The notes under the pieces were generated by a model. The model saw only the letters and a program-made list of their open reading frames with translations. It had not been told where the DNA came from and ran no database searches. From contig CBDAQK010000006.1 in the NCBI GenBank assembly GCA_965199005.1, positions 558,001-622,000 on the forward strand: 64,000 bases of DNA, read 5' to 3'. The translations under genes were made by a program, and so were the position numbers. Position 1 is the stretch's first letter, and every line of letters begins with the position of its first letter. The stretch comes from LMUY01 sp965199005 (lineage in GTDB: Bacteria; Pseudomonadota; Alphaproteobacteria; Acetobacterales; Acetobacteraceae). This document shows positions 43,621 to 52,755 of this stretch, piece after piece.

Positions 43621-45309
43621 TCAGCGGTGCAGGTTGCGCCAAATCAGCACTTGGCTCGGATGGATGGTGACGCCGGTGATCCCGGTCTGCACGGCATATT
43701 GCAGCTTGTTCTCCACGATCGGCACCCAGGCGAGCTTGTCCATCAGCAACTCCTGCGCCTGCGCCAGCAGGGCGGCCCGCTTGGTGTCGTCGACCTCCAC
43801 CTTCGCCTGGTCGAACAGGGAGTCGAGCTGCGGATCGGAGAAATTGCTGGCGTTGCTGACCCCGCGTGGCGCGGAGACGAAATACAGTTGCAGAGCATAG
43901 ACCGGGTCGACCCCGATTGGCTTGGACTGGTCATTCAGCGCCATGGGCAAATCCTTGCGCACGATGGAGCGGTCGCTGAACTGCGCACCCGGCATCGGGT
44001 CGAGCTGGATGGGAATGCCGATCTGGCGCAACCGCGTCTGAATCAGCGCCGCGGATGGCCCGAGGATGCTCTCCCGTTCGGCCGTGTAGGTCAGCTTGAG
44101 CGAATCGGGAAAGGCCTCGAGGCCCTTGCCATCCGGGTATCCGGCCTCGGCCAGGAGCTTCTTCGCCTCAGCCGGATCAGTATGATACTGCGTCTTTGGC
44201 TTGATGAAATACGGGTAGGTGGAGGGGATCATGCCCTGCCACTGCTGAGCTTCGCCGAAATAGCTGGTCTTGATGATCGCATCATACGGGATCGCCGCGG
44301 CAATCGCCTCCCGTAGCTTCACGTTATCGAACGGTTTGACCTTCCAGTTCAACAACAGCATCAGCGTTGCATTCAGATACTCACCGCTGATCTTGACGTT
44401 GCTGATGGATTTGAGGCTGTCCAACTCCTTGGGGCTCAACCCCTCCACCACCTGGGCCTGGCCGCTGCGCAGGATGGCGATCCGGTTGGCGCTTTGCGGG
44501 ATCTTGCGCATGATGACGCGGTCGAAGAAGGGCTTTCCGCGGTAGTAATTCGGGTTGGCATGCACGGAGAACTCCTCCTCCTTGCGCCAGCTATCCAGGC
44601 ACCAGGCGCCAAAACTCGGCGCGTTCACGTTGCTGGTGTAGTTGTGTGACCATGGGTCGTCCGGCGTCGCGTGCGCCTTCATCTCCTTCGAGTCATAGAT
44701 CAGCAAGCCCGTGATCGTCAGCACCGGCAGCAAGAGTTTGTTCGGGGAGGATTGTTTGATCTTGACGGTATAGTCGTCGACCTTGGTGACCTCCGCACCC
44801 AGGGCGCGGCTGGCGATCGCCTCGGGCGTTTTGCCGAACAGCGCCGGGGTGAAGGTGTCGATGGAAGAGACGGAGGCGAGGAAGAAGCCAATCGGGGCCG
44901 TTCCGGACAGCGATTTCGCCCGCGCGAAGGTGTAGAGGACGTCGTCTGCCGTCAGTCTATTGCCTGCGCAACTCGTGACGTCATGGCGCAGCTTGAAGGT
45001 ATACGTGTTGTCGGACGGATCGAAATTCCAGGATTCTGCCAGTGCGGGTACGAATTTCGAATAGTCGTACTCCTGCACGCCGGAATCGTTCACTTTGGAT
45101 GGTGCATATTCCACCAATTGCTCGATAAGGTTGAGCATGGCCTCCTGGCTGGCGGGATAGTTGGCGGCGCCGCCTTCCACATCCAATCCGGACGGCACGC
45201 CGTCACTGAGCACGAGCAGCGTGTTTTCGGCCCGTGCCGCACCCACCACGCCGAGCGAGGCCGCCACGGCGAGCGTCATCAGAAGCTTGGAGCGCAAGGT
45301 GAGTGACAT
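43621..45309 (-). CDS. ABC substrate-binding protein, peptide/nickel type (SBP_bac_5)
   Basis: The 562-residue periplasmic protein has a Sec signal peptide (about residues 1-27, ending GAARA) and the SBP_bac_5 fold: FVPALAESWNFD and the typical AKKLLAEAGYPDG. It is the first gene of the minus-strand operon down to the cupin gene (36239). The family binds oligopeptides but also many other molecules. With CoA-activating enzymes cotranscribed, a carboxylic acid ligand is plausible, but this is inference. Confidence 0.9.
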   Translation of the reverse strand: MSLTLRSKLLMTLAVAASLGVVGAARAENTLLVLSDGVPSGLDVEGGAANYPASQEAMLNLIEQLVEYAPSKVNDSGVQEYDYSKFVPALAESWNFDPSDNTYTFKLRHDVTSCAGNRLTADDVLYTFARAKSLSGTAPIGFFLASVSSIDTFTPALFGKTPEAIASRALGAEVTKVDDYTVKIKQSSPNKLLLPVLTITGLLIYDSKEMKAHATPDDPWSHNYTSNVNAPSFGAWCLDSWRKEEEFSVHANPNYYRGKPFFDRVIMRKIPQSANRIAILRSGQAQVVEGLSPKELDSLKSISNVKISGEYLNATLMLLLNWKVKPFDNVKLREAIAAAIPYDAIIKTSYFGEAQQWQGMIPSTYPYFIKPKTQYHTDPAEAKKLLAEAGYPDGKGLEAFPDSLKLTYTAERESILGPSAALIQTRLRQIGIPIQLDPMPGAQFSDRSIVRKDLPMALNDQSKPIGVDPVYALQLYFVSAPRGVSNASNFSDPQLDSLFDQAKVEVDDTKRAALLAQAQELLMDKLAWVPIVENKLQYAVQTGITGVTIHPSQVLIWRNLHR

Positions 45310-45421
45310 GGTTGCCTCTGAGTTGGTGGCTCGTGTGAAGCAAACTTCATGCCGCCTCGCTGAGTTGCGCGGTGGGCTTCAGCCCAGCAGACCAGCGGGC
45401 GACGTCAACGCCGGGTTGTCC

Positions 45422-47020
45422 TTACAACCGCGACACTGCGGCCAGGAGCGCCTGGGTGTACGGATGCCGGTCCGCCATAGCGAAATCCGTTGCATCGAAG
45501 ACGTCGACCAGGTCGCCATGATACATTACGGCGATTCGATGCGCGATCTGACGCACGAGGTTCAGGTCGTGCGTGATGAACAGACAGGCCGTGCCATGCC
45601 GCGACTGTAGCGACACCAGCAGCCGGGCGATCTCCGCCTGCACGACGACGTCCAGCGCAGACGTGACTTCGTCGCAGATCACCAGCTTCGGCACGGCGGC
45701 AAAGGCGCGGGCGATTGCCACCCGTTGCTTTTCGCCGCCGGATAATTCGTGCGGATGGCGCGCGGCGTAGGATACGGGTAACCCCACCTCCGTCAGTAGG
45801 CGCGCCACGTCCGCGGCTTCAGCGCCCTGCGTGGCCGGGCCATACAGCCGCAGCGGGCGCCCGAGAATGGTGCCCACGAGGTGCCGGGGGTTGAGCGAGG
45901 CGTCCGGGTTTTGAAAGATGATCTGCACGTCCCGATGCCAGCCGCGGTCCATCCGCTCCCCGCCAGCCAACCGCGTCTTGTCAAACACGAACTCCCCGGC
46001 AAACGGCACGATGCCGCAGAGCGCGCGGGCCAAGGTGGACTTGCCAGAGCCGGACTCGCCGACGATGCCAAGGATTTCGCCACGCCTGAGCGATAGGCGC
46101 AGATCGCGCGCGGCCAGGACGGGCGGGGCCGCGCCAAACAGCCGGCCGAGCGCACCGCTGCGCCCATAGCTGACGCTGACCCGGTTGACCGCCAGCAACG
46201 TCCCGGATGCCGGGGCAGGCGCTGCCAGCCGATGCGTTGGGTCGGGGATCGCATCCAGCAGCCTTCGCGTCTGTGCGGTCCGTGGCCCGCGCAACACCTC
46301 CCGGGCGGCGCCCTGTTCCACGATGCGCCCGGCATCCAGCACCGCGACGCGATCGGCGATCCGGCCGACCAGCGCCAGGTCATGCGAGATATACAGCGAT
46401 GCGACCGGCATCTCGCGCCGCAACTCGGCGAACAAATCCAGGATGCGGGCGCCGGTGATCACATCCAGCGCGGTGGTTGGCTCGTCGAAGATGATCAGTT
46501 CGGGGCGGCACGCAAACGCCGTCGCGATGACGACGCGCTGCTTTTCCCCGCCGGACACCTGGTGCGGATAGCGGCGCATGATCTCGCGCGGGCGGGGCAG
46601 CCCGGTGCGCGCCAGCCACGCCTCCGCCTGGATCGCGGCGGCCTGCTTGGTCAACCGCTGGTGGCGCACCAGCACCTCGACCACCTGCGCCCCCAGCCGC
46701 ATCGACGGGTTGAGCGCGGTCGACGGGTCCTGAAACACCATCCCGATGCGGCGCCCGCGCAGCCCGGCGAGTTGGCGCCGGGTCATCGCGCGCAAATCCT
46801 CCCCTGACAGCGCGATGCGGCCACCCGCCTCCTGGGCATTGGCTGGCAGCATGCGCAGGATCGACCATGCCAGCGACGTCTTGCCCGAGCCCGAGGCGCC
46901 CACCAACCCCAACGTCTCGCCGGGCGCGATGTCCAAATCGATCCCGGTCAGCGCCGACACCAGGCCGTTGCGGGTGCGGTAGGCGAGGCTGTAGCCGGAC
47001 ACTGCCAAGGCGGGTGTCAT
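45422..47020 (-). CDS. Fused dipeptide/oligopeptide-type ABC ATPase (second system)
   Basis: The 532-residue protein has two nucleotide-binding domains. Domain 1: GASGSGKTS, signature VSGGEKQRV, Walker B IIFDEPTTALD. Domain 2: GESGSGKST, LSGGEKQRV, and a Walker B reading VICDEVTSALD, with Val in place of the usual Pro. It lacks the Cys-rich tail of the other fused ATPase. The ATG at 47020 overlaps the permease stop by 4 nt. It is the last gene of the amidase operon and ends 112 bp before the start of the next minus-strand operon. Confidence 0.92.
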   Translation of the reverse strand: MTPALAVSGYSLAYRTRNGLVSALTGIDLDIAPGETLGLVGASGSGKTSLAWSILRMLPANAQEAGGRIALSGEDLRAMTRRQLAGLRGRRIGMVFQDPSTALNPSMRLGAQVVEVLVRHQRLTKQAAAIQAEAWLARTGLPRPREIMRRYPHQVSGGEKQRVVIATAFACRPELIIFDEPTTALDVITGARILDLFAELRREMPVASLYISHDLALVGRIADRVAVLDAGRIVEQGAAREVLRGPRTAQTRRLLDAIPDPTHRLAAPAPASGTLLAVNRVSVSYGRSGALGRLFGAAPPVLAARDLRLSLRRGEILGIVGESGSGKSTLARALCGIVPFAGEFVFDKTRLAGGERMDRGWHRDVQIIFQNPDASLNPRHLVGTILGRPLRLYGPATQGAEAADVARLLTEVGLPVSYAARHPHELSGGEKQRVAIARAFAAVPKLVICDEVTSALDVVVQAEIARLLVSLQSRHGTACLFITHDLNLVRQIAHRIAVMYHGDLVDVFDATDFAMADRHPYTQALLAAVSRL

Positions 47021-47835
47021 CGGCGGCCGCGCGGGTCCAGCCGGTCGCGCAGCGCGTCGCCGATCAGGTTGAAGCCGAGCGCCACCATGGCGATGGCGAC
47101 GCTGGGCACCAGGACCGTCCAGATGTTGCGCGCCATGAATTGCCGCGCGCTGGCGATCATCAACCCCCATTCGGTGGAGGGCGGCTGCGCGCCAAGCCCC
47201 AGAAACCCCAGCGTGGCCCCGATCATGACGGCGAAGGCCACGCGGATCGTCGCCTCGATGATCACCGGGCCGATCGCGTTGGGCAGCACCTCGCACAGGA
47301 TGATCCAGCTCCGCCCCTCGCCACGGGCGATGGCTGCCAACACGTAGTCGCGTCCGCGCAGGGAGAGCACGGTGCTACGGCAAATCCGCGCCAGCCCCGG
47401 CGTGAAGGCAATCGCCACCGCCAGCAGCGCATTGCCCATGCCATTGCCTAGCACGGTGACGATCAGCAAGGCGAACAGCAGATCGGGGACGGCGACCAGC
47501 CCGTCCAGGATACGCATGATCACGGCGTCGACCCAGCCCGCCGACACGCCTGCCACCAGCCCGATGAGGCTGCCCGCCGCTACCCCGGCCAGCGTGGCGC
47601 CCACGCCGAACAGCACGGTCGGCCGTGCTCCCGTCAGCAGGCGGGAGAGCAAATCCCGGCCGAACTGGTCCGTCCCCAGCCAGAACGCCGCGGAGGGGGG
47701 CTGCAGCCGGGCCTGCGGGTGGAACGCCTGCGGGTCATAGGGCGCCATCGCAGGGCCTGCCAGGACGGCAACCGCGACCACCGCCAGCAGGGCGAACCCG
47801 GCGATGAAGCTGGGCTGGCGGAATAGGTCACGCAT
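47017..47835 (-). CDS. ABC permease, DppC type (second system)
   Basis: The 272-residue membrane protein has the DppC pattern (HPQARLQPPSAAFWLGTDQFG, coupling loop near SWIILCEVLPNAIGP). It overlaps the DppB-type gene by 8 nt and the ATPase gene by 4 nt. Confidence 0.92.
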   Translation of the reverse strand: MRDLFRQPSFIAGFALLAVVAVAVLAGPAMAPYDPQAFHPQARLQPPSAAFWLGTDQFGRDLLSRLLTGARPTVLFGVGATLAGVAAGSLIGLVAGVSAGWVDAVIMRILDGLVAVPDLLFALLIVTVLGNGMGNALLAVAIAFTPGLARICRSTVLSLRGRDYVLAAIARGEGRSWIILCEVLPNAIGPVIIEATIRVAFAVMIGATLGFLGLGAQPPSTEWGLMIASARQFMARNIWTVLVPSVAIAMVALGFNLIGDALRDRLDPRGRR

Positions 47836-48775
47836 AATGCACGCGGGGATCCAGCGTCGCGATGACGATGTCGGCGGCCAGGTTGGACAGTGTGTAGGCC
47901 GCGGCCATCACCAATGTCGTTGCCTGCATGACCGGCAGGTCCCGGTTTTGCACGGCATAGATCATCAGCCGCCCGAGGCCGGGCCAGGCGAACACTTCCT
48001 CCACCACCAAGATGCCGCCCAGGAGATAGCCGACATCCAGCGACAGCACCGCGACCGCGGGCGCCATCGCATTGCGCAAGGCGTGGACCAGCACAATGCG
48101 GGGCCGCGACAGCCCCTTCACCTGCGCCGCGCGAACATAGTCCGAGCCGAGGATTTCAGCCATCTCGCTGCGAACCTGGCGGGAGAGATGCGCGATCAGG
48201 ATCAACGACAGCGTGGTCACAGGGAGCACCATGTGCCGCGCAAAATCGCCAACGCCGTCTGCCATGGGCGTAAAGCCGCCCGCGGGCAGCCATCCTGCAT
48301 CGCCGGCCACCAGCACCAGCAGCAGCGTCGCCGTGACGAACTCCGGCACGGAGGCGCCGAGATAGGCAAAAACCCCGATGGCCAGGTCGAACACGGTGCC
48401 ACGCAGCAGGGCGCCTGCGACCCCAACCGGAATGGCAATGAGGCACACCGTCACCAGCGTCGTGCCCGCCAGCACCGCGGACCGGCCGAGGGCATCGCCA
48501 ACCAGCGAGGCCACCGGGCGCGACAGCCCCGGCGACATGCCCCAGTCGCCCCTGACGATGCCACCAAGCCAATGCAGATATTGCTGCCACCACGGGTTGT
48601 CCAGGCCCAGGGTCAACTCCATCGCGTGGCGCTGCTCGGCAGTGGCAAACTCCCCGAGGATCATGACCGCGGCATTGCCGGGCAGGAGCTGGGTTACCCC
48701 GAACACGGTGAACGAGACGATCGCCAGCACCAGCACAATGGCCCCCAGCCGGCGAAGCAGCCAGCCGGCGGTCAC
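47828..48775 (-). CDS. ABC permease, DppB type (second system)
   Basis: The 315-residue membrane protein has the DppB start (RRLGAIVLVLAIVSFTVFGV, LLPGNAAV) and about six helices. It overlaps the preceding M24-fold gene by 4 nt, tying transporter and hydrolase expression together. Confidence 0.92.
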   Translation of the reverse strand: MTAGWLLRRLGAIVLVLAIVSFTVFGVTQLLPGNAAVMILGEFATAEQRHAMELTLGLDNPWWQQYLHWLGGIVRGDWGMSPGLSRPVASLVGDALGRSAVLAGTTLVTVCLIAIPVGVAGALLRGTVFDLAIGVFAYLGASVPEFVTATLLLVLVAGDAGWLPAGGFTPMADGVGDFARHMVLPVTTLSLILIAHLSRQVRSEMAEILGSDYVRAAQVKGLSRPRIVLVHALRNAMAPAVAVLSLDVGYLLGGILVVEEVFAWPGLGRLMIYAVQNRDLPVMQATTLVMAAAYTLSNLAADIVIATLDPRVHYA

Positions 48776-49947
48776 GTGATGACGGTGAGGTCGCCGGGCA
48801 GGCCGGTCAGCACCTCCGGCGCCCCGTGCGTCACCAGCAGGGTGTGGCCGACGCCCGCGGCGTAGCCCGTATCGGAATCACCGAGCATGACATGGAAGAA
48901 CAACACCATGCCGGGCACGCACACCGTCGGGTTGCCGGTGTAGATCATCGGCGGCACATCCATGCTGGTCGGGGCGTAGGTAAGCCCTACGGAGTAGCCA
49001 GTGGCGCCGAACCGGTGCGCGGCATAGCCCGCCGAATCCAAACCATTCGCATGCGCGTCGAAGATTTCGCCGAGGGTGGTGCCAGGGCGGGTGATTTCCG
49101 TCATCCGGTCCAGCGTGGTGCGGACGGTGTCGAACATGCGGCGCTGCGCGTCGGTCACGCCGCCCAGCAGGATGGTCCACTCGGTCTTCACATTGTAGCG
49201 GCGAACGGCCACAGGATATTCGACGACGATTTGGTCCACCGCCTCCAACCGGCGTGGCCGGCTGACGCCGCGGCCATACAGCGCGCGGGCGCCGGAGTTG
49301 AACAGCGGCGCATTGGGCGGCATGTCGCCACCACCGCCGAGCACGACGGAGAGGTAGGTTGCCGTCAGCGTCGAATCCATCACGCCCGGACGCGCCGCGG
49401 CGATAACGGCATCCAGCGAGGTATCCAGCAACTTGCCCGCTTCCCGCATCACCTCGATTTCGGCGGGGGATTTCACCAGGCGCAGCAGGCGGATCATATG
49501 CTGGTCGAACTCCAGCGTGCAGAACCCGGCCATCGCGGTTTGTAGGCGCAGCAGGTTCCAGCCGGTCAGGCCATGCGTGTTCATCTCCACCGCGACGCGC
49601 TTCCCTTGCAGGCCCTTCTCCCGCATGATCTCGCGCAGGGCCCCCGCCGGGTCCGCATCTTCGGCATCCCACCACAGCCGGATGTCTTCGATGATGCTGG
49701 TCTGCCGGGCCTGCAATAAATCTGGTCGCCGTGTGAGCAGGGTGATCGGCGTCTCATCGGCCGTGAAGACAGCGGATTGAAAAAACACCGAACCGCCGGT
49801 GTCATAGCCGGTCAGCCAGTAATGGCTCTCCTGCGCAAAGACCAGGATCGCGTCGAACCCCTTCGCCGCCAGGGCACGCCGCAGGGTTGCCTGGCGGGCC
49901 AGGTGTTCCTCACGCGGGAAGGGCAGGGTGGGGGTGCCAGAAAACAT
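48772..49947 (-). CDS. M24-fold hydrolase, creatinase/ectoine-hydrolase-like, without canonical metal ligands (copy 2)
   Basis: The 391-residue protein has the two-domain pita-bread layout of Xaa-Pro peptidases and creatinase (VFAQESHYWLTGYDTGG in the N-domain; IKSPAEIEV-like KSPAEIEVMREAG before the C-domain). At the first metal-site strand it reads IVVEYPVAVRRYNVKTEWTI instead of the two-Asp pattern. The later positions read FGATGYSVGLTYAP and GMVLFFHVML, without the His and Glu ligands. This favours a metal-independent C-N hydrolase such as creatinase or ectoine hydrolase (DoeA/EutD) over an aminopeptidase. It is a diverged copy of the next gene's product. Its ATG lies 10 bp after the stop of that gene. 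Confidence 0.82.
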   Translation of the reverse strand: MFSGTPTLPFPREEHLARQATLRRALAAKGFDAILVFAQESHYWLTGYDTGGSVFFQSAVFTADETPITLLTRRPDLLQARQTSIIEDIRLWWDAEDADPAGALREIMREKGLQGKRVAVEMNTHGLTGWNLLRLQTAMAGFCTLEFDQHMIRLLRLVKSPAEIEVMREAGKLLDTSLDAVIAAARPGVMDSTLTATYLSVVLGGGGDMPPNAPLFNSGARALYGRGVSRPRRLEAVDQIVVEYPVAVRRYNVKTEWTILLGGVTDAQRRMFDTVRTTLDRMTEITRPGTTLGEIFDAHANGLDSAGYAAHRFGATGYSVGLTYAPTSMDVPPMIYTGNPTVCVPGMVLFFHVMLGDSDTGYAAGVGHTLLVTHGAPEVLTGLPGDLTVIT

Positions 49948-49957
49948 CGCAATGGCC

Positions 49958-51151
49958 TCAGCAGAGATGAAGACGGAACGGAAGTGCGGAGAGAGTCTCC
50001 GCAGCGCGCTCGGTGATGATGAACGTCCGGCCCAACCCGGCGGCCACGCCCGCGACGCTATCCGGTACCATGATGTGGACGAAGAACACCATGCCCGGCT
50101 GCATGACCAGCGGGTTGCCGGAGTAGATCATCGGCGGCACGTCCATCCAGGTGGGGCGAAAGGTGCAGCCGAGCGCGTAGCCACAGGCGGCGAACCGCTC
50201 GCGCGCCAGCCCGGCGCCATCCAGCACCTGGCGATGGATATCGTCCAGTTCCCCCAAGGCGCGGCCGGCCCGGGCATGGTCCAGCACACGCTGCATTGCC
50301 TCTTCCGCCAGCGCGAATAGCTCTTTCTGGCGCGGACGCGGGCGCCCGATGGCGATCGTCTCCTCGGTGCAGACGTGATAACGGTAATAGGACGCGCCTA
50401 ACTCAATCATCATCTGGTCATCTTGCTGCAGCCGGCGCGGGCCGCCAATGCCGCGGCCGTAAATGGCGCGGGGACCGGAGTTCACCAGGGGGCCGGTGGC
50501 TGGCATGTCACCGCCCGCCGCCAGCATCGCCGCCACCCCGGCGGCCGTCGTCATGCAATCCAAATTCCCCGCCGCGGTGGCCGCCACCATCGCCTCGATG
50601 GCCGTGTCGGCCAGGCGCCCGGCCTGCCGGACGTAGGCCAGCTCGGCTTCGGATTTGATCAGGCGCAGGTTGCGCACCACATCCGACGCGTCTTCCAACG
50701 TCACCAATCCGGCCAGGGCCGCCTCCACCAGGCGCCAATTCGCCGCGGTCAGCCCGTATGTCGCATATTCGATGCCGACCCGCGCGCCGCTGAGGCCGAG
50801 TTCTTCCAGGATTGCGCGCAGGTCGCGCGCCGGGTTGGCATCCTCCGCGTTCAGCCAAATCCGGATGTCATCGTAGAGCGAGGCATCCCGTGCCTGCGCC
50901 AAATCGGGGCGCCGGGTCAGCAGCACGGCCGGGCGCGCATCGGCCGTCACGATTCCCACCTGGAAGAACACATAGCCGGAGGTGTCGAACCCGGTCAGCC
51001 AATAGTGGCTCTCTTGCGCAAAGACCAGCAGCGCATCCAGCCCTCGCCCCGCGAGCCCGGCGCGGGTGCGCGCCAACCTGTCCGCATGTTCGGAGGCGGC
51101 AAAGCGGAGCTGTACCAGGCGGCCATCTGCGGCTGCCGCCTGCGTTTCCAC
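49958..51151 (-). CDS. M24-fold hydrolase, creatinase/ectoine-hydrolase-like, without canonical metal ligands (copy 1)
   Basis: The 397-residue paralogue of the following gene shares VFAQESHYWLTGFDTSGYVF in the N-domain. The metal positions are again altered: MMIELGASYYRYHVCTEETI for the Asp strand and GMVFFVHIMVPDS for the Glu strand. It begins 2 bp after the binding-protein stop. Two such enzymes behind a peptide-type importer suggest stepwise or paired cleavage of C-N bonds in an imported amide, guanidino or cyclic amidine compound. The substrate is not readable from sequence. Confidence 0.82.
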   Translation of the reverse strand: METQAAAADGRLVQLRFAASEHADRLARTRAGLAGRGLDALLVFAQESHYWLTGFDTSGYVFFQVGIVTADARPAVLLTRRPDLAQARDASLYDDIRIWLNAEDANPARDLRAILEELGLSGARVGIEYATYGLTAANWRLVEAALAGLVTLEDASDVVRNLRLIKSEAELAYVRQAGRLADTAIEAMVAATAAGNLDCMTTAAGVAAMLAAGGDMPATGPLVNSGPRAIYGRGIGGPRRLQQDDQMMIELGASYYRYHVCTEETIAIGRPRPRQKELFALAEEAMQRVLDHARAGRALGELDDIHRQVLDGAGLARERFAACGYALGCTFRPTWMDVPPMIYSGNPLVMQPGMVFFVHIMVPDSVAGVAAGLGRTFIITERAAETLSALPFRLHLC

Positions 51152-51153
51152 CC

Positions 51154-52683
51154 TCAGGTCATCCAGACGCGCTCAACGAAGAAGGTGCGCTGCAGCGGGC
51201 TCACCGTCCATCCCTTCACCCGGTCCCGGTTGGCGGACAGCACGTCCTGGAACATGGGGATCAGCGAGGGTTTGTCGCGCACCATCAGGGCCTCGGCCTT
51301 GGCGTAGATCGCCTTGCGCTCCGCATCGCCCAAGGTAGCGGCCCCCTGCGCGACCAGCGCATCGAACTCGGCATTGTTCCAGGCGGTGTCGGCAAAGGCG
51401 GCATTTGAGGTGAACAACAAGGTGAACGCCGCATCCTCGGTGGCCTGCATGCCCCAATAGCCGACGTAGAAATTGCCCTTCATCCACACATTCGCCAGAT
51501 AGGTATCATGCGGGATGGTCTGCACGTCGATGTCGAAGCCGGCGGGCCGCGTCATCTCCTTCATCGCCACGCCAACGGCGGAGCGGATCGCCGGGCGGTT
51601 CGAGCAGATCAGCGGCACCCTCAACCCGTCCGGGTAGCCGGCTTCGGCCAGCAACTTCTTCGCCGCGTCCGGATCGTAAACAGGGGCTGGCGTCGCGCTG
51701 TAATATCGGTATTGCGGGGAAATCACGTCGTCCCCGGCCACCTGGCCCAGCCCTTCCAGCACCAAATCAACCAACGTGTCGCGGTCGATGGCCATGGCCA
51801 TGGCGTTGCGCACGCGCACGTCGTTGAACGGTTTGGTGTCCATGCGCATCACGACGTTGACGAAACGTCCCGATTTGATGCGCTGCCCCACCACGCCGGG
51901 TGCGGCGGCAATACGCTTGAAGTCCGCCTGCTGCACGTCGAACATCACGTCCGTCGTGCCGGAGAGCAGGTTTTGCACTTCTGCGGTCAAATCCGGGAAG
52001 AGCGGGAGTTCCACAGCATCCACATACGGCACGTCCGGCGCGAAATACGCCGGATTGCGCACCACGCGCAGCATCCGGGTGGAGTCGAAAACATCCTGTT
52101 TGAACGGCCCGGTCCCGTTGGCCTTGATCGCCATGCCAGCCAGGTCGCGCAATGCCGCCGCCGACACAATCCGCGCATTGGCGTGGGAGGTGGAGACCGG
52201 GAAATCGGCGAAGGATTTGGCGCAGGTGAAGCGCACCGTCAGCGGATCGATCGCTTCGATCGTCTGCAGCGACCCCAGCGCGGCCTTGGCCGGCGAGACC
52301 GTCTTGACGTCGAGGATGGCTTGGTAGGTCGCGACCACATCGGCCGCGGTGAACGGCGTTCCGTCGTGAAAAGTCACGTTCGGGCGCAGGCGGAAGGTGA
52401 AGACCCTGGCGTCCGGATCGCTGGTGTAGTCGAGCGCCAAATCCGGTTGCGGCTTCATATCCGCACCCATCCGCAGCAGGCCGGAGAATAGCATATCTGC
52501 GGCGAGATATTCCGATGGCCCGGAAATCTGCAGCGGATTGAGCGAGGCAGTTCGCGTATTGACCGAGATTTTCAGCACGCCACCCCGCTTCGGCGCCGCT
52601 TGCGCCCCGGCGACCATCGGTATTGCGACGGATGCGGCGAGGCCACCCATCAAGGCGCGTCGGCAAGCCTGCATGTCGGTCAT
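51154..52683 (-). CDS. ABC substrate-binding protein, peptide type (second system)
   Basis: The 509-residue SBP_bac_5 protein has a twin-Arg-like leader (CRRALMGGLAAS, then VAGAQA), suggesting Tat or Sec export. The fold markers are FTFRLRPNVTFHDG, GTPFTAADVV and AAKKLLAEAGYPDG. It delivers a ligand to the permeases at 47017-48775. It lies downstream of the amidase gene on the same strand and directly before the two M24-fold genes. Confidence 0.9.
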   Translation of the reverse strand: MTDMQACRRALMGGLAASVAIPMVAGAQAAPKRGGVLKISVNTRTASLNPLQISGPSEYLAADMLFSGLLRMGADMKPQPDLALDYTSDPDARVFTFRLRPNVTFHDGTPFTAADVVATYQAILDVKTVSPAKAALGSLQTIEAIDPLTVRFTCAKSFADFPVSTSHANARIVSAAALRDLAGMAIKANGTGPFKQDVFDSTRMLRVVRNPAYFAPDVPYVDAVELPLFPDLTAEVQNLLSGTTDVMFDVQQADFKRIAAAPGVVGQRIKSGRFVNVVMRMDTKPFNDVRVRNAMAMAIDRDTLVDLVLEGLGQVAGDDVISPQYRYYSATPAPVYDPDAAKKLLAEAGYPDGLRVPLICSNRPAIRSAVGVAMKEMTRPAGFDIDVQTIPHDTYLANVWMKGNFYVGYWGMQATEDAAFTLLFTSNAAFADTAWNNAEFDALVAQGAATLGDAERKAIYAKAEALMVRDKPSLIPMFQDVLSANRDRVKGWTVSPLQRTFFVERVWMT

Positions 52684-52755
52684 CCCAAAGCTGGATTGTG
52701 CGGTGCGGGAAGACTGAGGGGTGGGCTTGGGCCCGTCAAGGACGTTTCCGCCCCA

